From Pyronema omphalodes (taxonomy: Eukaryota; Ascomycota; Pezizomycetes; Pezizales; Pyronemataceae): a stretch of DNA of 64,000 nucleotides. Below are positions 45,129-56,106 of the stretch, piece after piece. The position numbers and the translations under genes were made by a program. How positions within the stretch are numbered: position 1 is the stretch's first letter; every line of letters starts with the position of its first letter. The notes beneath the pieces were generated by a model. The model had not been told where the DNA came from. It did not search any database and was given only the letters and a program-made list of their open reading frames with translations. The stretch lies in assembly GCA_024516155.1 (NCBI GenBank), contig JAJJXM010000052.1, forward strand, positions 186,001 through 250,000. Reading direction: 5' to 3'.

Positions 45129-46702
45129 ATGGACACCAAGTCCGAACTTGAGTCGACCGAGGCTCCTGAAGAACATGTTTGGGACGATAACTCACTAGAC
45201 CCTTTCAAGGTTCGCATAACCTTACTCCTTCAATGGGACATGGAACTAATATCTATGTAGTGGTCTCCGAAGAAGAAGAATATCATTCTCGCGGTGATGT
45301 GTTACATGTCCTTCCTCACGGACTTCCTCGCTGGTATTGGAGTACCGATGTTGCTTCCCCAAAGCAAAGAGTGGGGCATTAGTCTGGTCGACGCAGCCCG
45401 ATCCATGACTGGCAACACCTTTACACAAGGAGTTGGTAGTTTAATCGCAGTTCCTTTCGCCCAACGCTATGGATATCTTCCGGTTATGTTTTGGAGTACC
45501 CTAGCAACCGTTCTCCTTACAATGGTCTGTGCTGTGGCCCCTACTTGGATTGGATTCGTAGCGGTTCGTATTCTTCAGGGGTTCTTTTCAACCGCTGCCC
45601 AAGTCCTCGGCCTTACCATCATTCAAGAGATGTACTTTTTCGAGGAGCGGGTTAGCAAGATTAATATCTGGGGATGGAGTGTATTGGTCGGTCCATACGC
45701 GGGTCCGTTCGTGGCATCCTTTATGCTACGGTCTTTAACTTGGAGAGAGGCTTTCTGGATGTTTTCGGCATTCGTTGCAGTGGGGCTAATTGCAATGGTT
45801 ACCGTGATGGAGGAGACTGCGTATGACAGAGAAACGCCTAGTAATAACCCCGACAGAATTACGGGCTACTGGAAGAGGAAAATGTATTCTCTCATAGGAA
45901 TCACAGGAAGTCGGATGAAGGGTCGTAATACTCTTCGCCAAGGCTCAATGGAAATTTGGAGAGTGTTTATTCAACCTCATTTTCTGCTTCTATGGCTATT
46001 TCACGGTCTAACATATGTAAGATTCCCCCCGAAAATGGAAATAATATCTGACTCTCACAGTGCTGGAGTGTTGGAATCAACGGCACACTCGTTACATACA
46101 TTACACCGCCCGTCTCAAAAGGTGGTTATGGCTTTAACACCACCGCGCTTGGCTTGATTTATCTATCACCGATAATTGCTGTTATCACCGGCGAAATCGT
46201 CGGTCACTTCATCAACGAATCTCTCCAGCAACGTACTCTCCGTCGTCTCAAAGGCCGCTTCTCCCCCGAATCTCGATTAATAGCCCTAGTTCCTTCTGTC
46301 TTATCCATGTGCTTCGGGATCTCCCTTTTGGGATGGGCACTTTGGTTACACTGGCACTGGTTTTCGGTTGCACTATTCTGGGCAATTTTTGTATGTGCGG
46401 CAATGTGCAGTACTGTTGTCATCTCCGCCTACCTACTCGATTGCTTCCCGAATGATAGTGTCCCTGTTGCTGCACTTCTAAACTTCACCAGGGTCTTGTT
46501 TGGGTTTTTGGTACCCATTTTTCAGAAGGATTGGTCAGATGCAGTTGGGGCTAGTTGGTCTTTTACGACACAGGGAATCATTTGTATTGTTGTTTACGGT
46601 CTAGTGGTGTTAGTGCAACTGAAGGGTGCAGAGTGGCGGAAGAAGACGGATCTTTGTCCCAATGACATTATCGTGAAGAGGGCTAATTCTATAGAGTCTT
46701 GA
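45129..46702 (+). CDS. MFS transporter, DHA1-like (12 segments)
   Basis: Three exons, 45129-45209, 45261-46016 and 46061-46702 (introns 51 and 44 bases), giving 492 residues. The second intron joins FHGLTY to CWSVGINGTLVTYITPP; ignoring it splits the gene into two apparent proteins. Features: acidic N-terminal tail, PFKWSPKKKNIILAVMCYMSF, DFLAGIGVPMLLPQSKEW, VRILQGFFSTAAQVLGLTIIQEMYF, GWSVLVGPYAGPFVASFML, WREAFWMFSAF, then a central loop and second half ending GIICIVVYGLVVLVQL. It resembles fungal H+-antiporter family 1 (polyamine/drug type, such as Hol1-like). The substrate is unknown, and no toxin or metabolite genes adjoin it. Confidence 0.88.
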
Positions 46703-49045
46703 TGAATGGAATAGTATGAATGCGGGGTATTATATTATTCTCGATGAATTGATAATTGTTTTGTGGTCTGGTTATGTAAATGAATGAAATTTTACTTTGT
46801 CTTCAAATATTGCCAGTTTGTGAAGTTCGATACACATCAACTGTAACATATTTTGTAAAATATGTGTGTCATACATCATATGCCTCACGACATGCATGAA
46901 TCACACAACATCCAAAGATAGTCAGGACATAGTTATGCTTATCTATACGTGCTACTGAACTTAGCCATCTCATTTTAAGACGTATTGCTTAGTCCGTTTG
47001 TGTTTTTCCAGTGGAAATTCGTTCCCTATCGAATTTATGTATCATGCATCATACATGCATGTTAAAAGTACATGTTTGCGGCTTCACCGCATAAGAAATG
47101 TGCTAATTGCGATGTTGCTATGTTATCTAATGCCAAATTCAAGAGAACATTCTAGCCGCGGATACGAACCGCCTCATTGGCATTGTGAACTGCCGAGCAT
47201 GGTAGAGGTTACGCTCTTGGCAGGAACACCGCAGTATGTAGTCATAGCCCAGCACTCGGCGTTAAATATGCGGACACAACGTCCGCCCAGTGTACAAAGC
47301 ATGCTTCCATCGGTAAACTTCTTATGGACAAAGGAGAATCTGTATTTTGGTCATTAATTACTTAATTTCGATAAAGATCGCCAATAGTCGGCAGATGGTA
47401 TCAACATCATCAACGTTAAATCGATCACAGAAATCGGTACATCATGCCAGTTGAAACTTTGTATCACCTAATATGCAAGCATTCTGAACACAATGTACGT
47501 ACATATTAAGCTTCCGTGAAACTATTCTACAGGAAACGCATGATCTAAGGTTATTAAAGAAAACAAAAAAAAAACGGCTATCTTTAATCGCGATAACGAT
47601 CTCGAAGTATAATCGGAGTTTCGAAAATCGAACCCCAATAAGTGCATTCGTTAGAGACAAGTTTGACCTATGGGAAGTTGACTTTCAGCTACAATAGTTA
47701 TGCAGTGTAAAGTAATGCATGAACGCAGTGATTGATTTGTTGTGCGCCATAACTTATAGAGGCATACCACTGGAGATCATGACTAACGACAAAGATCAGA
47801 ATCACTATAACAACATTACTGCAATGTCGTTCTGTTCTTTCGCATACACACAATTAGCGGAGCGCTTATTTTTCGGAATTGGGGCTATGTCTAACTACAG
47901 TTGAGTTCCAAGGTTGGCGTTTGACAATTGCTTCATACTGTGAGTGGAGATCTAAAATTGCCATTGTCAGTCAAGCGCAGCATACTATGTACAGAATCAC
48001 TGGCTCGTATTCAATGATAAGACTAAAGAAATAGATACAAATTTAAGCAATCGAAAATTTGAATCTGCTTCTGCACTTCTTTGAACTCCATCGAGTCTAG
48101 AAATCCAGAAATACAGGAATGCAAGCCACCAAATAGATGATCAATCCTACATCAAACTCAACTTGGAAATTTTGTACTCGGGTGGAGTCCAGAAGTTTCT
48201 TGTCAATATAAAGCTTATTTTCTATTCCCAGGTGGACAGTGACGGGAACTTAATCTGAATTTTACTTCATGGATATTTCTCACTTGGAGCGATGTCATGT
48301 ATAAAGTATGGCAAGGCTACCCAGGCTAGAATAAATAGCTTTTAAACCAAGTCACTCAATAAGTACAATAGAGCAGTCCTGTATTTCTACTCTGCTATTA
48401 CTTTCCAGATTTGTTTTACTGGACTGGAACAAAATTCTTTATAGCAGCAAACCTTCAAAAATTCTCCAACCAGTGATTGTTGGTATAAGAATGTATTCCT
48501 ACAACAGGTCCCATGCACTGACCAGTGACCTCCAGTTCAAATATGCATCCATCCTACCTTGTCCACTCTATGTACCTAGGAGTACCACAATATGTTTTCC
48601 CCGAGGGCCGAAACATGAAACAAAATGCCTTCGGATACGATACCGACCACTTATTCACCGCCACGATTGATTATCAAATTTCCGGGCCCTCCAACACAGC
48701 CACACAACCACCCTTGATCTCGCTGAATTTACGTATCTACGGGAATCCGTGTCATGATCTTGTGCCGAATCTCCGAATCTCCGTGCCTGATGAGTGTGCG
48801 TACTTTGCTTTTCTCGCGCCTTGTCATACAGCCCAACAACGAAGCAATGACAATAGACTCGGAAACAATAACTGAGCCCATTGTCGTTTCGATAGGCGGC
48901 TCCTTTTTGATCGAGATTTTGATGTGTATGCATCAGATTTGATGTCCTGTGTATATTTTTGTACCAGAGAAAACTTGACACCGCGAGAGTAGCTTGAGCT
49001 TTCTTCAGGCGAAGGAAAAAATGACATGCGAAGAAAAAAGAATGT
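46703..49045. other. 2.3 kb intergenic
   Basis: AT-rich spacer. A plus-strand frame at 48525-48875 is the longest but has no recognisable domain, and overlapping minus frames are equally open. I see no gene. Confidence 0.45.
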
Positions 49046-49145
49046 TGACGGAAGTGGGACTTGAACCCACGCTCAGTTTCCCGAACCAGGAATCGATATT
49101 AAGGTAACCTTAACCTGGCGCCATAACCAACTCGGCCATCCCGCC
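49046..49145 (-). tRNA. tRNA-Leu (AAG) with intron, copy 3
   Basis: Base-for-base identical to the genes at 17197, 17850, 55072 and 56007. The intron is 49092-49107. The trailer ACATTCTTTTTT is at lower coordinates. Confidence 0.95.
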
Positions 49146-49785
49146 TTATTATGCTAATGTAGGATTTTTACCAAATATAATACCACAGTTTTACCACAAT
49201 TACTGCGTATAGACCACGAACGTCCAGCCCTCGGTATACACATGCATCACCATTATCCGGTGGTAAATAGTACGCAGCTCGGTTGAGAAGGATCGTGCCA
49301 TTCTTTAGCGAAGTGTAAGCGAGAGCGGAAATGGCTGTCAAACTTGTTTCCCGGGAAGCATCAAACAAAAACCAACAAGGCTGCGTGGGGCTACGCAACC
49401 CTTAATATACAGAAATCCCCCCGCAAATACGAAAATACTGAAACACTAGCAACTGCTTTCTTTCCACGTTGCGGATATTAACGAGTTGGTACCGGTTGTT
49501 AGCGAGGTCAATGCGTCGTTCGGATAGAAACTCCTAAACATAACTTGGCGTTTCAACTGTCAGAACAAATGAGATTGCGAGCAAATTACTCGATTTGTAA
49601 CCCTTAGCCCTAACAATACCCCCACTATCCCCATACCGGTCCGTTGGCCTTCGCTGGAGGCCCCTGCGGCCCGTTCTTTAGATGTAATTAAACATCACCA
49701 TTAGTGGGCGGCCCGAGTCCATGGAAACAACAAACCCACCCTCACTTCCTGGCATCTTTCGTGTTTCTTTCCTCACCACCATGCA
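49146..49785. other. intergenic
   Basis: No supported gene; presumably the promoter of the small Cys-motif gene starting at 49786. Confidence 0.5.
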
Positions 49786-50259
49786 ATGTTCTCAACACTC
49801 ACCGATTTATTCGTAACGTCGCCACCGCGCAACCTTTGCTGTATTGTTCGACCTGATGGTCAGTCGACTCAATCAACAACACAGTCCCGGGTAGTGAACG
49901 CACCGAACACAAAATCGAAGAACGGTCGAAGTCATAAAAAGTCACGCGTGCGTGGCCCCTTCGCTATCGAAAAGGTCAATATCGATGATGTCTCTGAACG
50001 ACCTATTTTCCGGCCGGCTCGGAAGATGGAGCGTGCAGTGATTTTGGAGGAGGTGAATGAAAACGAGGAGAGTTCAGCCAAGCCGACTGCTAGCTCAAAC
50101 CCTAATGGTCCTGCGGTTCAAATCACTGGACTGAGGCAGGGGCACAGAAGGGATGAGTCGATGAAGAGTGGGCTTTCGTTTTCGGCTACCGTCAGAAAGA
50201 GTAAACATTCAAGACAGATGAGCTGTGATTCTATCACTAGCGTACTTGGAGAAGAGTGA
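49786..50259 (+). CDS. small basic protein with N-terminal Cys pair, unknown function
   Basis: Open frame of 157 residues. The N-terminus MFSTLTDLFVTSPPRNLCCIVRPDG has a CC pair that could be S-acylated. It is followed by a basic Ser/Thr-rich linker and RGPFAIEKVNIDDVSERPIF, then an acidic patch (EEVNENEE). No transmembrane segment or known domain. A GTGAGT donor at the last codons and an acceptor CTACAG at 50311 could splice to a short alternative end (EEMIHW...). The frame looks coding by composition, but family support cannot be tested here. It converges with the gene at 50767-51324, which has a similar layout. Confidence 0.55.
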   Translation: MFSTLTDLFVTSPPRNLCCIVRPDGQSTQSTTQSRVVNAPNTKSKNGRSHKKSRVRGPFAIEKVNIDDVSERPIFRPARKMERAVILEEVNENEESSAKPTASSNPNGPAVQITGLRQGHRRDESMKSGLSFSATVRKSKHSRQMSCDSITSVLGEE

Positions 50260-50766
50260 GTTTCCTTGGTATGTTTTTCATAAAGGATAATTGCTAATAT
50301 CAATGGCTACAGAATGATCCACTGGTATGTACGTGCTATCTGGTTGCTCGAAGGTGATAGTCAGAATGATAAGCTTTTGTAAAGCTGGGAAGCTCGGGAA
50401 CTATTCTTTCAGTCAAATGGGTTATTTGGGAGGCCACATGTCATGGGTTGATCTTTTATTGGTTTTTCATTTCTTTTACCTGGAGTTATTGGCGCGTCAG
50501 GTCAGGTGGTGGTAACGCATAGCCTTGTAGTCTCCAAAATGAGCATCGATATGCACCACTGGTTGTTGTATTTCTTCACTCTGCATTATTATCAGACTTG
50601 ATGGCTGGTTATAAATATAATGTATAAATCAAATCTCAATCTTTACAAAAGTTCAAAATCCACGTACTCCACAACTCCCCAACTCCAATTCTACAATCCC
50701 ATAACTTCACAAAAAAAAAATAATAATGCACAAAAAGTTTACTCTAATCTATGAATTTTCCAAAAT

Positions 50767-51324
50767 TTATATCATTGGCATCTGGATAGTATTTCCCTTC
50801 CACTTCTCCTCCATCATTGAAAAAGTTTTCGGTGTACGTGCGCGCTCCTCACTGATCCTTCGCTCGGGTTCCGGTTCCGGTGTTAACACAATCGGTATGA
50901 AATCTGATCCGAGCTCCTCATCTAATCCCTTTATCTCTCCTATTCCGATATGAACTTCTGGTTCTGGCTCTGGCGCAAGGACAATTGGCACGAATTCCGC
51001 TCTGGTAGGACTGCTCTTCGTCTCCATACCCAAGGGTATGGTTATAAACGCCGATGAAACATGTTCGTGTTTTGGCTGAGTGATGAAGACTTTTCGTATC
51101 GATGCAGCCGGCGATGGCTTTTTCGGTACTGCTAGGTTTTGTTGGGTTCCTCGCTGCGCATGAACGGCGATAAAGGGGTTTGGTTTGTATGTTCGAGGAG
51201 GTTTTTGTATCGTAGGTTGTTTATCAGTGTACTGCGAAGATTTTTCTGCCGTTGATGATGAGGATGATGAAGCACTGGAACGCTTCAGGAAGCAGCAGCA
51301 GAAGGTACGGGTGAAGAAATCCAT
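50767..51324 (-). CDS. small protein with N-terminal CCC motif and internal repeat
   Basis: 185 residues from MDFFTRTFCCCFLKRSS; the frame is open 49 codons further upstream, but that part looks non-coding. The FCCCF-Lys-Arg N-terminus resembles S-acylated membrane-tethered proteins. A Ser-rich linker is followed by VFITQPKHEHVSSAFITIPLG and two copies of a short motif, FVPIVLAPEPEPE and FIPIVLTPEPEPE. No enzyme motif or membrane helix is seen. Function unknown. Confidence 0.6.
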   Translation of the reverse strand: MDFFTRTFCCCFLKRSSASSSSSSTAEKSSQYTDKQPTIQKPPRTYKPNPFIAVHAQRGTQQNLAVPKKPSPAASIRKVFITQPKHEHVSSAFITIPLGMETKSSPTRAEFVPIVLAPEPEPEVHIGIGEIKGLDEELGSDFIPIVLTPEPEPERRISEERARTPKTFSMMEEKWKGNTIQMPMI

Positions 51325-52647
51325 GGCTGCGATTGAAGATCGGTGAACATGTGGAGATGATAGGTATAGGGGGGAGAAGAAAAAAAAGTGATCAGGATGT
51401 ATCTCGGGCCCGCTTTGTTTAAGGAGAGAACGAGCGGGGTGCATCGGGCACGCATTGGTCCGTGTGGGCAATAAATTCCCATCATCAAAGCAGATTGAAA
51501 TAGCAATCCTACTGCAGCTATTGCGAACCGAAGCTTCAAGCCCGCAGGATCGGCAGTGATTTTTCTAGAACACCGCCCGCTGTCAATCATACCCCACGTG
51601 GTGGATCCCCAGGTCCGCAACAGCCATTGTTCAAGCGAAAGACGGTTCTCCGCATGTCGTTTCTGCACATCCATCCAGTGAGACGCATCAGCATAACGCA
51701 ACGACCACCCTTTTGCGCATCATGGTCCCCAATAATTGAAAGAAATATTCGTGAATTACAAAAATTGTAAAGAATTACGCCTTGGTTCTAATACCAATTA
51801 GCTCCGGTCAACCAATATTAAGATAGCATAGTTAGGTTAATTACTCAGCCCTCATATCCACACCTTCCTAGAATTTGTCTAGAGCTTGCTCCCCACGGCT
51901 CCCGTTCCCTTCCCGCCCCCTGAGCTCTTGTATTCGTACCCCTGTGCCACCGGACTCCATCCAATAACAGAACCTTTCATTCCGCCAATTCCGGGAAACT
52001 TGACTGCGGGTTTACCCAGGCGGTCTGTGAAAAACACCGGATGGCAGGTAGCGGGATTGTAGCGTTTCTCCGTTTCCTACGCGCTTGTTAATTGTCGGTT
52101 CGTCGCGTGTCTCTGTGCGGTGGATTGTAGGGAAATGTCGCAGCCAAATATTGGTAGCGACGGAAGGGGGCCGCTTACTGGGACGGTAGGTCTGTGCGGG
52201 GTCAATCTGGGAAGCATTGTGATATTCGCGAATCGAGGGGATGGATGTGAGGATGAAGCGAAGTGTAGATAGAGATCAGAAGGAGCGCGTCAAGCTGTCA
52301 GCGATACAGTTGGAAATCTGGAGCCTGGTTACACCGCGTGACACCTCGGTTGTCGGCTGGGGTCAGTGACGTATGCGTCGGGCGTGCATCTGCAGAGCTT
52401 GGTCGGGAAGCTTCCAGGTTGACTTCTAGAGCTTCGAGAGAACATCTAGATCGCCGCATAGCACGAGATCACGATAAATGGGAATCAGCACAAACAGGAG
52501 CCAGTAAGCATAATTAATTCAGTTGAATCAATTCATTCCAGTCAATTCAGTTCAATCAATTCAGTTCAGCCAATTCAATTCCCAATCATTTAATAAAAAG
52601 AGTATCCACAAACTCCAAACTCCCTAACAATTATCCCTCATACCATC
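51325..52647. other. intergenic with short CAATTCAGTT-type array
   Basis: 1.3 kb without a gene. At about 52509-52590 there is an imperfect tandem array of AATTCAGTTCAATC-like units, about seven copies, close downstream of the GCP4 stop codon and so perhaps in its 3' UTR. Confidence 0.6.
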
Positions 52648-54847
52648 TCACGCGTCCAAATTCCCTAAATCCATGCGCATAAGCAACCGATCCACTTTAC
52701 TTCCGGCCCACTCCTCCCTCTCCTCATCCAATCTATGTATTCTTCCCATGAGTTGCTTCAGCAACAACCTCACCTCCTTGCCCCTTTCCAAGACCTCACT
52801 TCTAGCCGCATCCTCATCCAGTCTATACTCAATCCCATCCACCTCCAAATCCGTCACCGCATATCTCTGTCTGAGTCTCTCAATGCCTCCTGCCATAATA
52901 TCACATTCCCCGAGTAGCTTCTTGATCAATGGGGCAAACACAATATCCGACATGAAAAGATTATGCCTAATTGTTGCAAGGTAAGTATGATGTGCTCTCA
53001 TCAGTGACTCCGGATCCTGTTGTTTCTTTTGCGTCTCCTCAACCGAGCTTTCTGTATGTAACAACTGATCCCGCCAAATATCCTTGCCCCGTTCTTCTTC
53101 TAATTCCGTCTGTAGAGGCGTAACAATTTCGACAAGCTTCTTAAAGGCGCTTTCTATCACCTCACCTTGCCAGTATGATACCAGAGTCTCTAGGAAAAAG
53201 ATAGCAACTGAGGCGGTGGCCCAGATCTTCCGCTCTTTGGCTTCTCGCGTTCGGTAGAGAAGCTTCTTCCGTGCACGCTCTTCTTTCGAATATGCCCCTG
53301 GCGGTGTTGATCGACGTCCCTGCCATAGGCCCTGAAGTCGCATCTGAGTTTTCCGAACCGAAATCAGGTATGCAAATATCGAATCGTATTCCTCCAAATC
53401 GGCGGGCTGCAAGAAAAGCTCTAGGGGCCAAGAGAGATGAAAATTTAGCGAAATTGGTACTCCTACCAGCACATCCCTAAAATTCTCTCCCTTGCTCTTT
53501 CCCGGTGTTGTCGCTGGTGGTGGTTTATAAAGCGATAGATACAACAGGTCCCGTGCTTTGTCGAGACGCTCATCAACTACCTCCTCTCCCTGTAACGATG
53601 ATAAAACTCCCCAAGTTCTTGTCAGTATTGCGGATACTTCTCCCTCTTTCACAATCTGCCCAGATAATGCTCCTTTCAGTGCTCCAGGACGCCTCCAGCG
53701 ATTTCTAATCCGCTCAGAGGCTTGTTCAATCAAGTTTACCGCAAACTCTCCCCTACTAAGTAAAAAGAATTCCCTAAGAACCTGGATAGCATCCATAACC
53801 TTCTCCGCTGGCAGTAGAGTCTGCAGAGTATGGCGAGACAAGGACAGTCGTATTGATGCAATTGCATTTGTCAATTTCTGTGGCGACAACGGTGATTTTA
53901 ATTGCTGGAGAAATTGTAGATGTATAGGCAGAAGCGTCATTTCCGGGGATGCAACCGCAGCGGAAGTTGTATCATTTTGTACCGCCCCTCCTCGCAACCT
54001 AATCATCGACAATGCTCTACCAATGAAGAGGATAGAAGCTGCCGTATGCGCCGTCACAAATCCGGGCAACAGTCGCTTGTTAATGGTATACTCCCGGATT
54101 CCCTGCCCCTCTTCCTCTTGTTGCGTGCTGTCCACAACCTCAGAGATAAAGAAATCCACACTATCCTTCCCATCCCCATACGTCGAACTTGACGGCAGTC
54201 GCCCATAAAGCACCCATGTAGACACCTCCCTCAACCAAGCCGTCTCCGCAATCTCCAATAAATGCAACGAAACCTCCTCCAGCGACGGGTACCCAGTATA
54301 AATATCATTCCGTAGTCTGTTGATAATATCCGCACCCGTCATAGGATTCCCTGTTTTCCGCATCTTCTCTAAATTTCCACACCCCGGCGAAAGCGACTCC
54401 ACCAAATCATGTAGATACCGCAGAATTCGTTCCCAGCCATCAAACCCACTTAGCACCTTTGCTAGGGAGACAATATCGTAACCATCTACCACTCCTGTTT
54501 CTCGCTTCAGGATAGAAGCTTCCACATCCAGAATCCGTGAACGAAAGCGTTGGAGATGATGAGTTTCAATTCCGCTGGCGATCGCGCGGGCGATGGTAGA
54601 GGTGTGCGAGGTTGTTATAGTAGAACAAGCATGGCGAAGGGATATGTGGAGGTGACCGAGGGTTGCGAAGTTGTTAAGAAGTGCGCTGGTGGGCGGATTA
54701 GACGGTGAAAGCTGGCGTAGGTAAGGCGGTGGGGTGGGGTACCTACCGTTCGGAAGGCGACACCAATGGGAAGGATTTTAGGAGGCCGTTGGAGGTGAGT
54801 AATGGTGAGGGGTTGCCGGAGAGGAGGAGGAAAAGCTCGTGGAGCAT
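52648..54847 (-). CDS. gamma-tubulin complex component GCP4 (Spc97/Spc98 family)
   Basis: Two exons, 54847-54747 and 54685-52648 (61-base intron), giving 712 residues. The first exon MLHELFLLLSGNPSP and the junction SPSER/ALLNNFATLGHLHISLR are typical GCP4 N-terminal sequence. Further features are VDGYDIVSLAKVLSGFDGWERIL, GYPSLEEVSLHLLEIAETAWLREVSTWVLYGRL, HTAASILFIGRALSMIR, FLLSRGEFAVNLIE and SLNFHLSWPLELFLQPADLEEYDSIFAYLISVRKTQ; the C-terminal half ends in a long helical region. GCP4 belongs to the gamma-tubulin ring complex that nucleates microtubules at spindle pole bodies. Taking only the large open frame would lose about 87 N-terminal residues. Two tRNA-Leu genes lie just upstream. Confidence 0.93.
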
Positions 54848-55071
54848 GGTGGGTTGCGGACGCGTTTATTCGAGGTGACGCGGAATAGTGGGTGGCATAG
54901 GTATGACGACGGTTTCTGATGGCGTGGATCGCGATTGAGTGGACCGCGTCGAAGGGTGTCACCACGAAGGAGGGGCAGGGATTCTACTCCACTGGAGAGC
55001 AGGTCGAGTTACACAAGTACAAATTGCTTAATATTATATATATGTAAATTTAGTTAATGTTAACATAATAA

Positions 55072-55171
55072 GGCGGGATGGCCGAGTTGGTTATGGCGCC
55101 AGGTTAAGGTTACCTTAATATCGATTCCTGGTTCGGGAAACTGAGCGTGGGTTCAAGTCCCACTTCCGTCA
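55072..55171 (+). tRNA. tRNA-Leu (AAG) with intron, copy 4
   Basis: Identical in all 100 bases to the other four; the intron is 55110-55125. The 5' flank is ACATAATA and the trailer ACATTGTTTTT. It lies about 225 bases upstream of the GCP4 start, transcribed away from it. Confidence 0.95.
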
Positions 55172-56006
55172 ACATTGTTTTTGCTTTTTTCTTTGATTTT
55201 CGTTGCTCCAGATTTCAAAACACCGTATCCAACGCCCATGGAGAAACCACCATTTTTATGCGCTTGTCCTGTTTACGACAGATATTCAGACTGTACGAAA
55301 TACCATAACCCGCTTGCTACATATCCAAATCGAGTGTAAAAATAATAACTCTTTCCAGATCCAGACTGCATCCTGTCATAGCAGGAGACTTAGATACACG
55401 AGTCAATGATTATCCATCGTGAATTCTACTCCTAATTCTTCGACTGTACCGAAATAAAATATTATTTCTGCAAATGTCTTCTTATTTTACAAGATACACT
55501 GTGCAGAAGAACTCATTTACAAGGGTATCATCTACCAGAATATTTTCTGTATAGAGTATGAGGACTGTGGTCCCGGTGTTTTCTCCGCGGGAAATAAGGG
55601 TTCAATAAGGATTCGTCTCTTAACAGAATACGAAGGAATCATATGATACTCTAATACAGAGATGTGGCCGAAGTTGCGCTTTTGACGTTGAGCCGGGTGA
55701 AGGGGTTGAGTGTACACTCTGCGCGTCTCAAGCAATCACTCGCGCCAAGTCTTCTCTATGTGGGGGATATCGACTGTATAATTGTACACCCCTTCGGTCA
55801 AGGCATACCCTTATACTGGACAGTTTCTTCTGTACATATATACATCTTTCCTGTCTATGCCGTTCCTCCTTTCAAGCAGAACAATAACATAGCCTGTGAC
55901 TGTAATGCTGGAACGCTAGGCTATTCCAGCCCTTCACTAGGTCGACTGCTACCCAACATAGCTTGTAAAAGAAGAAAACTCTTCAACGCCACGAAAAAAA
56001 GAATGT
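55172..56006. other. spacer between two convergent tRNA-Leu genes
   Basis: About 835 bases with no supported protein gene. Confidence 0.5.
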
Positions 56007-56106
56007 TGACGGAAGTGGGACTTGAACCCACGCTCAGTTTCCCGAACCAGGAATCGATATTAAGGTAACCTTAACCTGGCGCCATAACCAACTCGGCCAT
56101 CCCGCC
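56007..56106 (-). tRNA. tRNA-Leu (AAG) with intron, copy 5
   Basis: Identical to the other four copies; the intron is 56053-56068. The trailer is ACATTCTTTTTTT. Its 5' flank (ATTCAAGG) differs from the CATAATAAGG of the others, so only the tRNA body and trailer are conserved. Confidence 0.95.

Noticed and set aside
46154..46702. Separate 182-residue membrane protein
   Set aside because: It is the C-terminal exon of the MFS gene starting at 45129, joined across a 44-base intron.
33335..46702. Secondary metabolite cluster around the PhyH-like enzyme and transporters
   Set aside because: No polyketide synthase, NRPS, terpene cyclase, prenyltransferase or P450 is present in the window.
48525..48875. 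Plus-strand 116-codon frame
   Set aside because: No motif, no promoter or splice evidence, and competing minus-strand frames.
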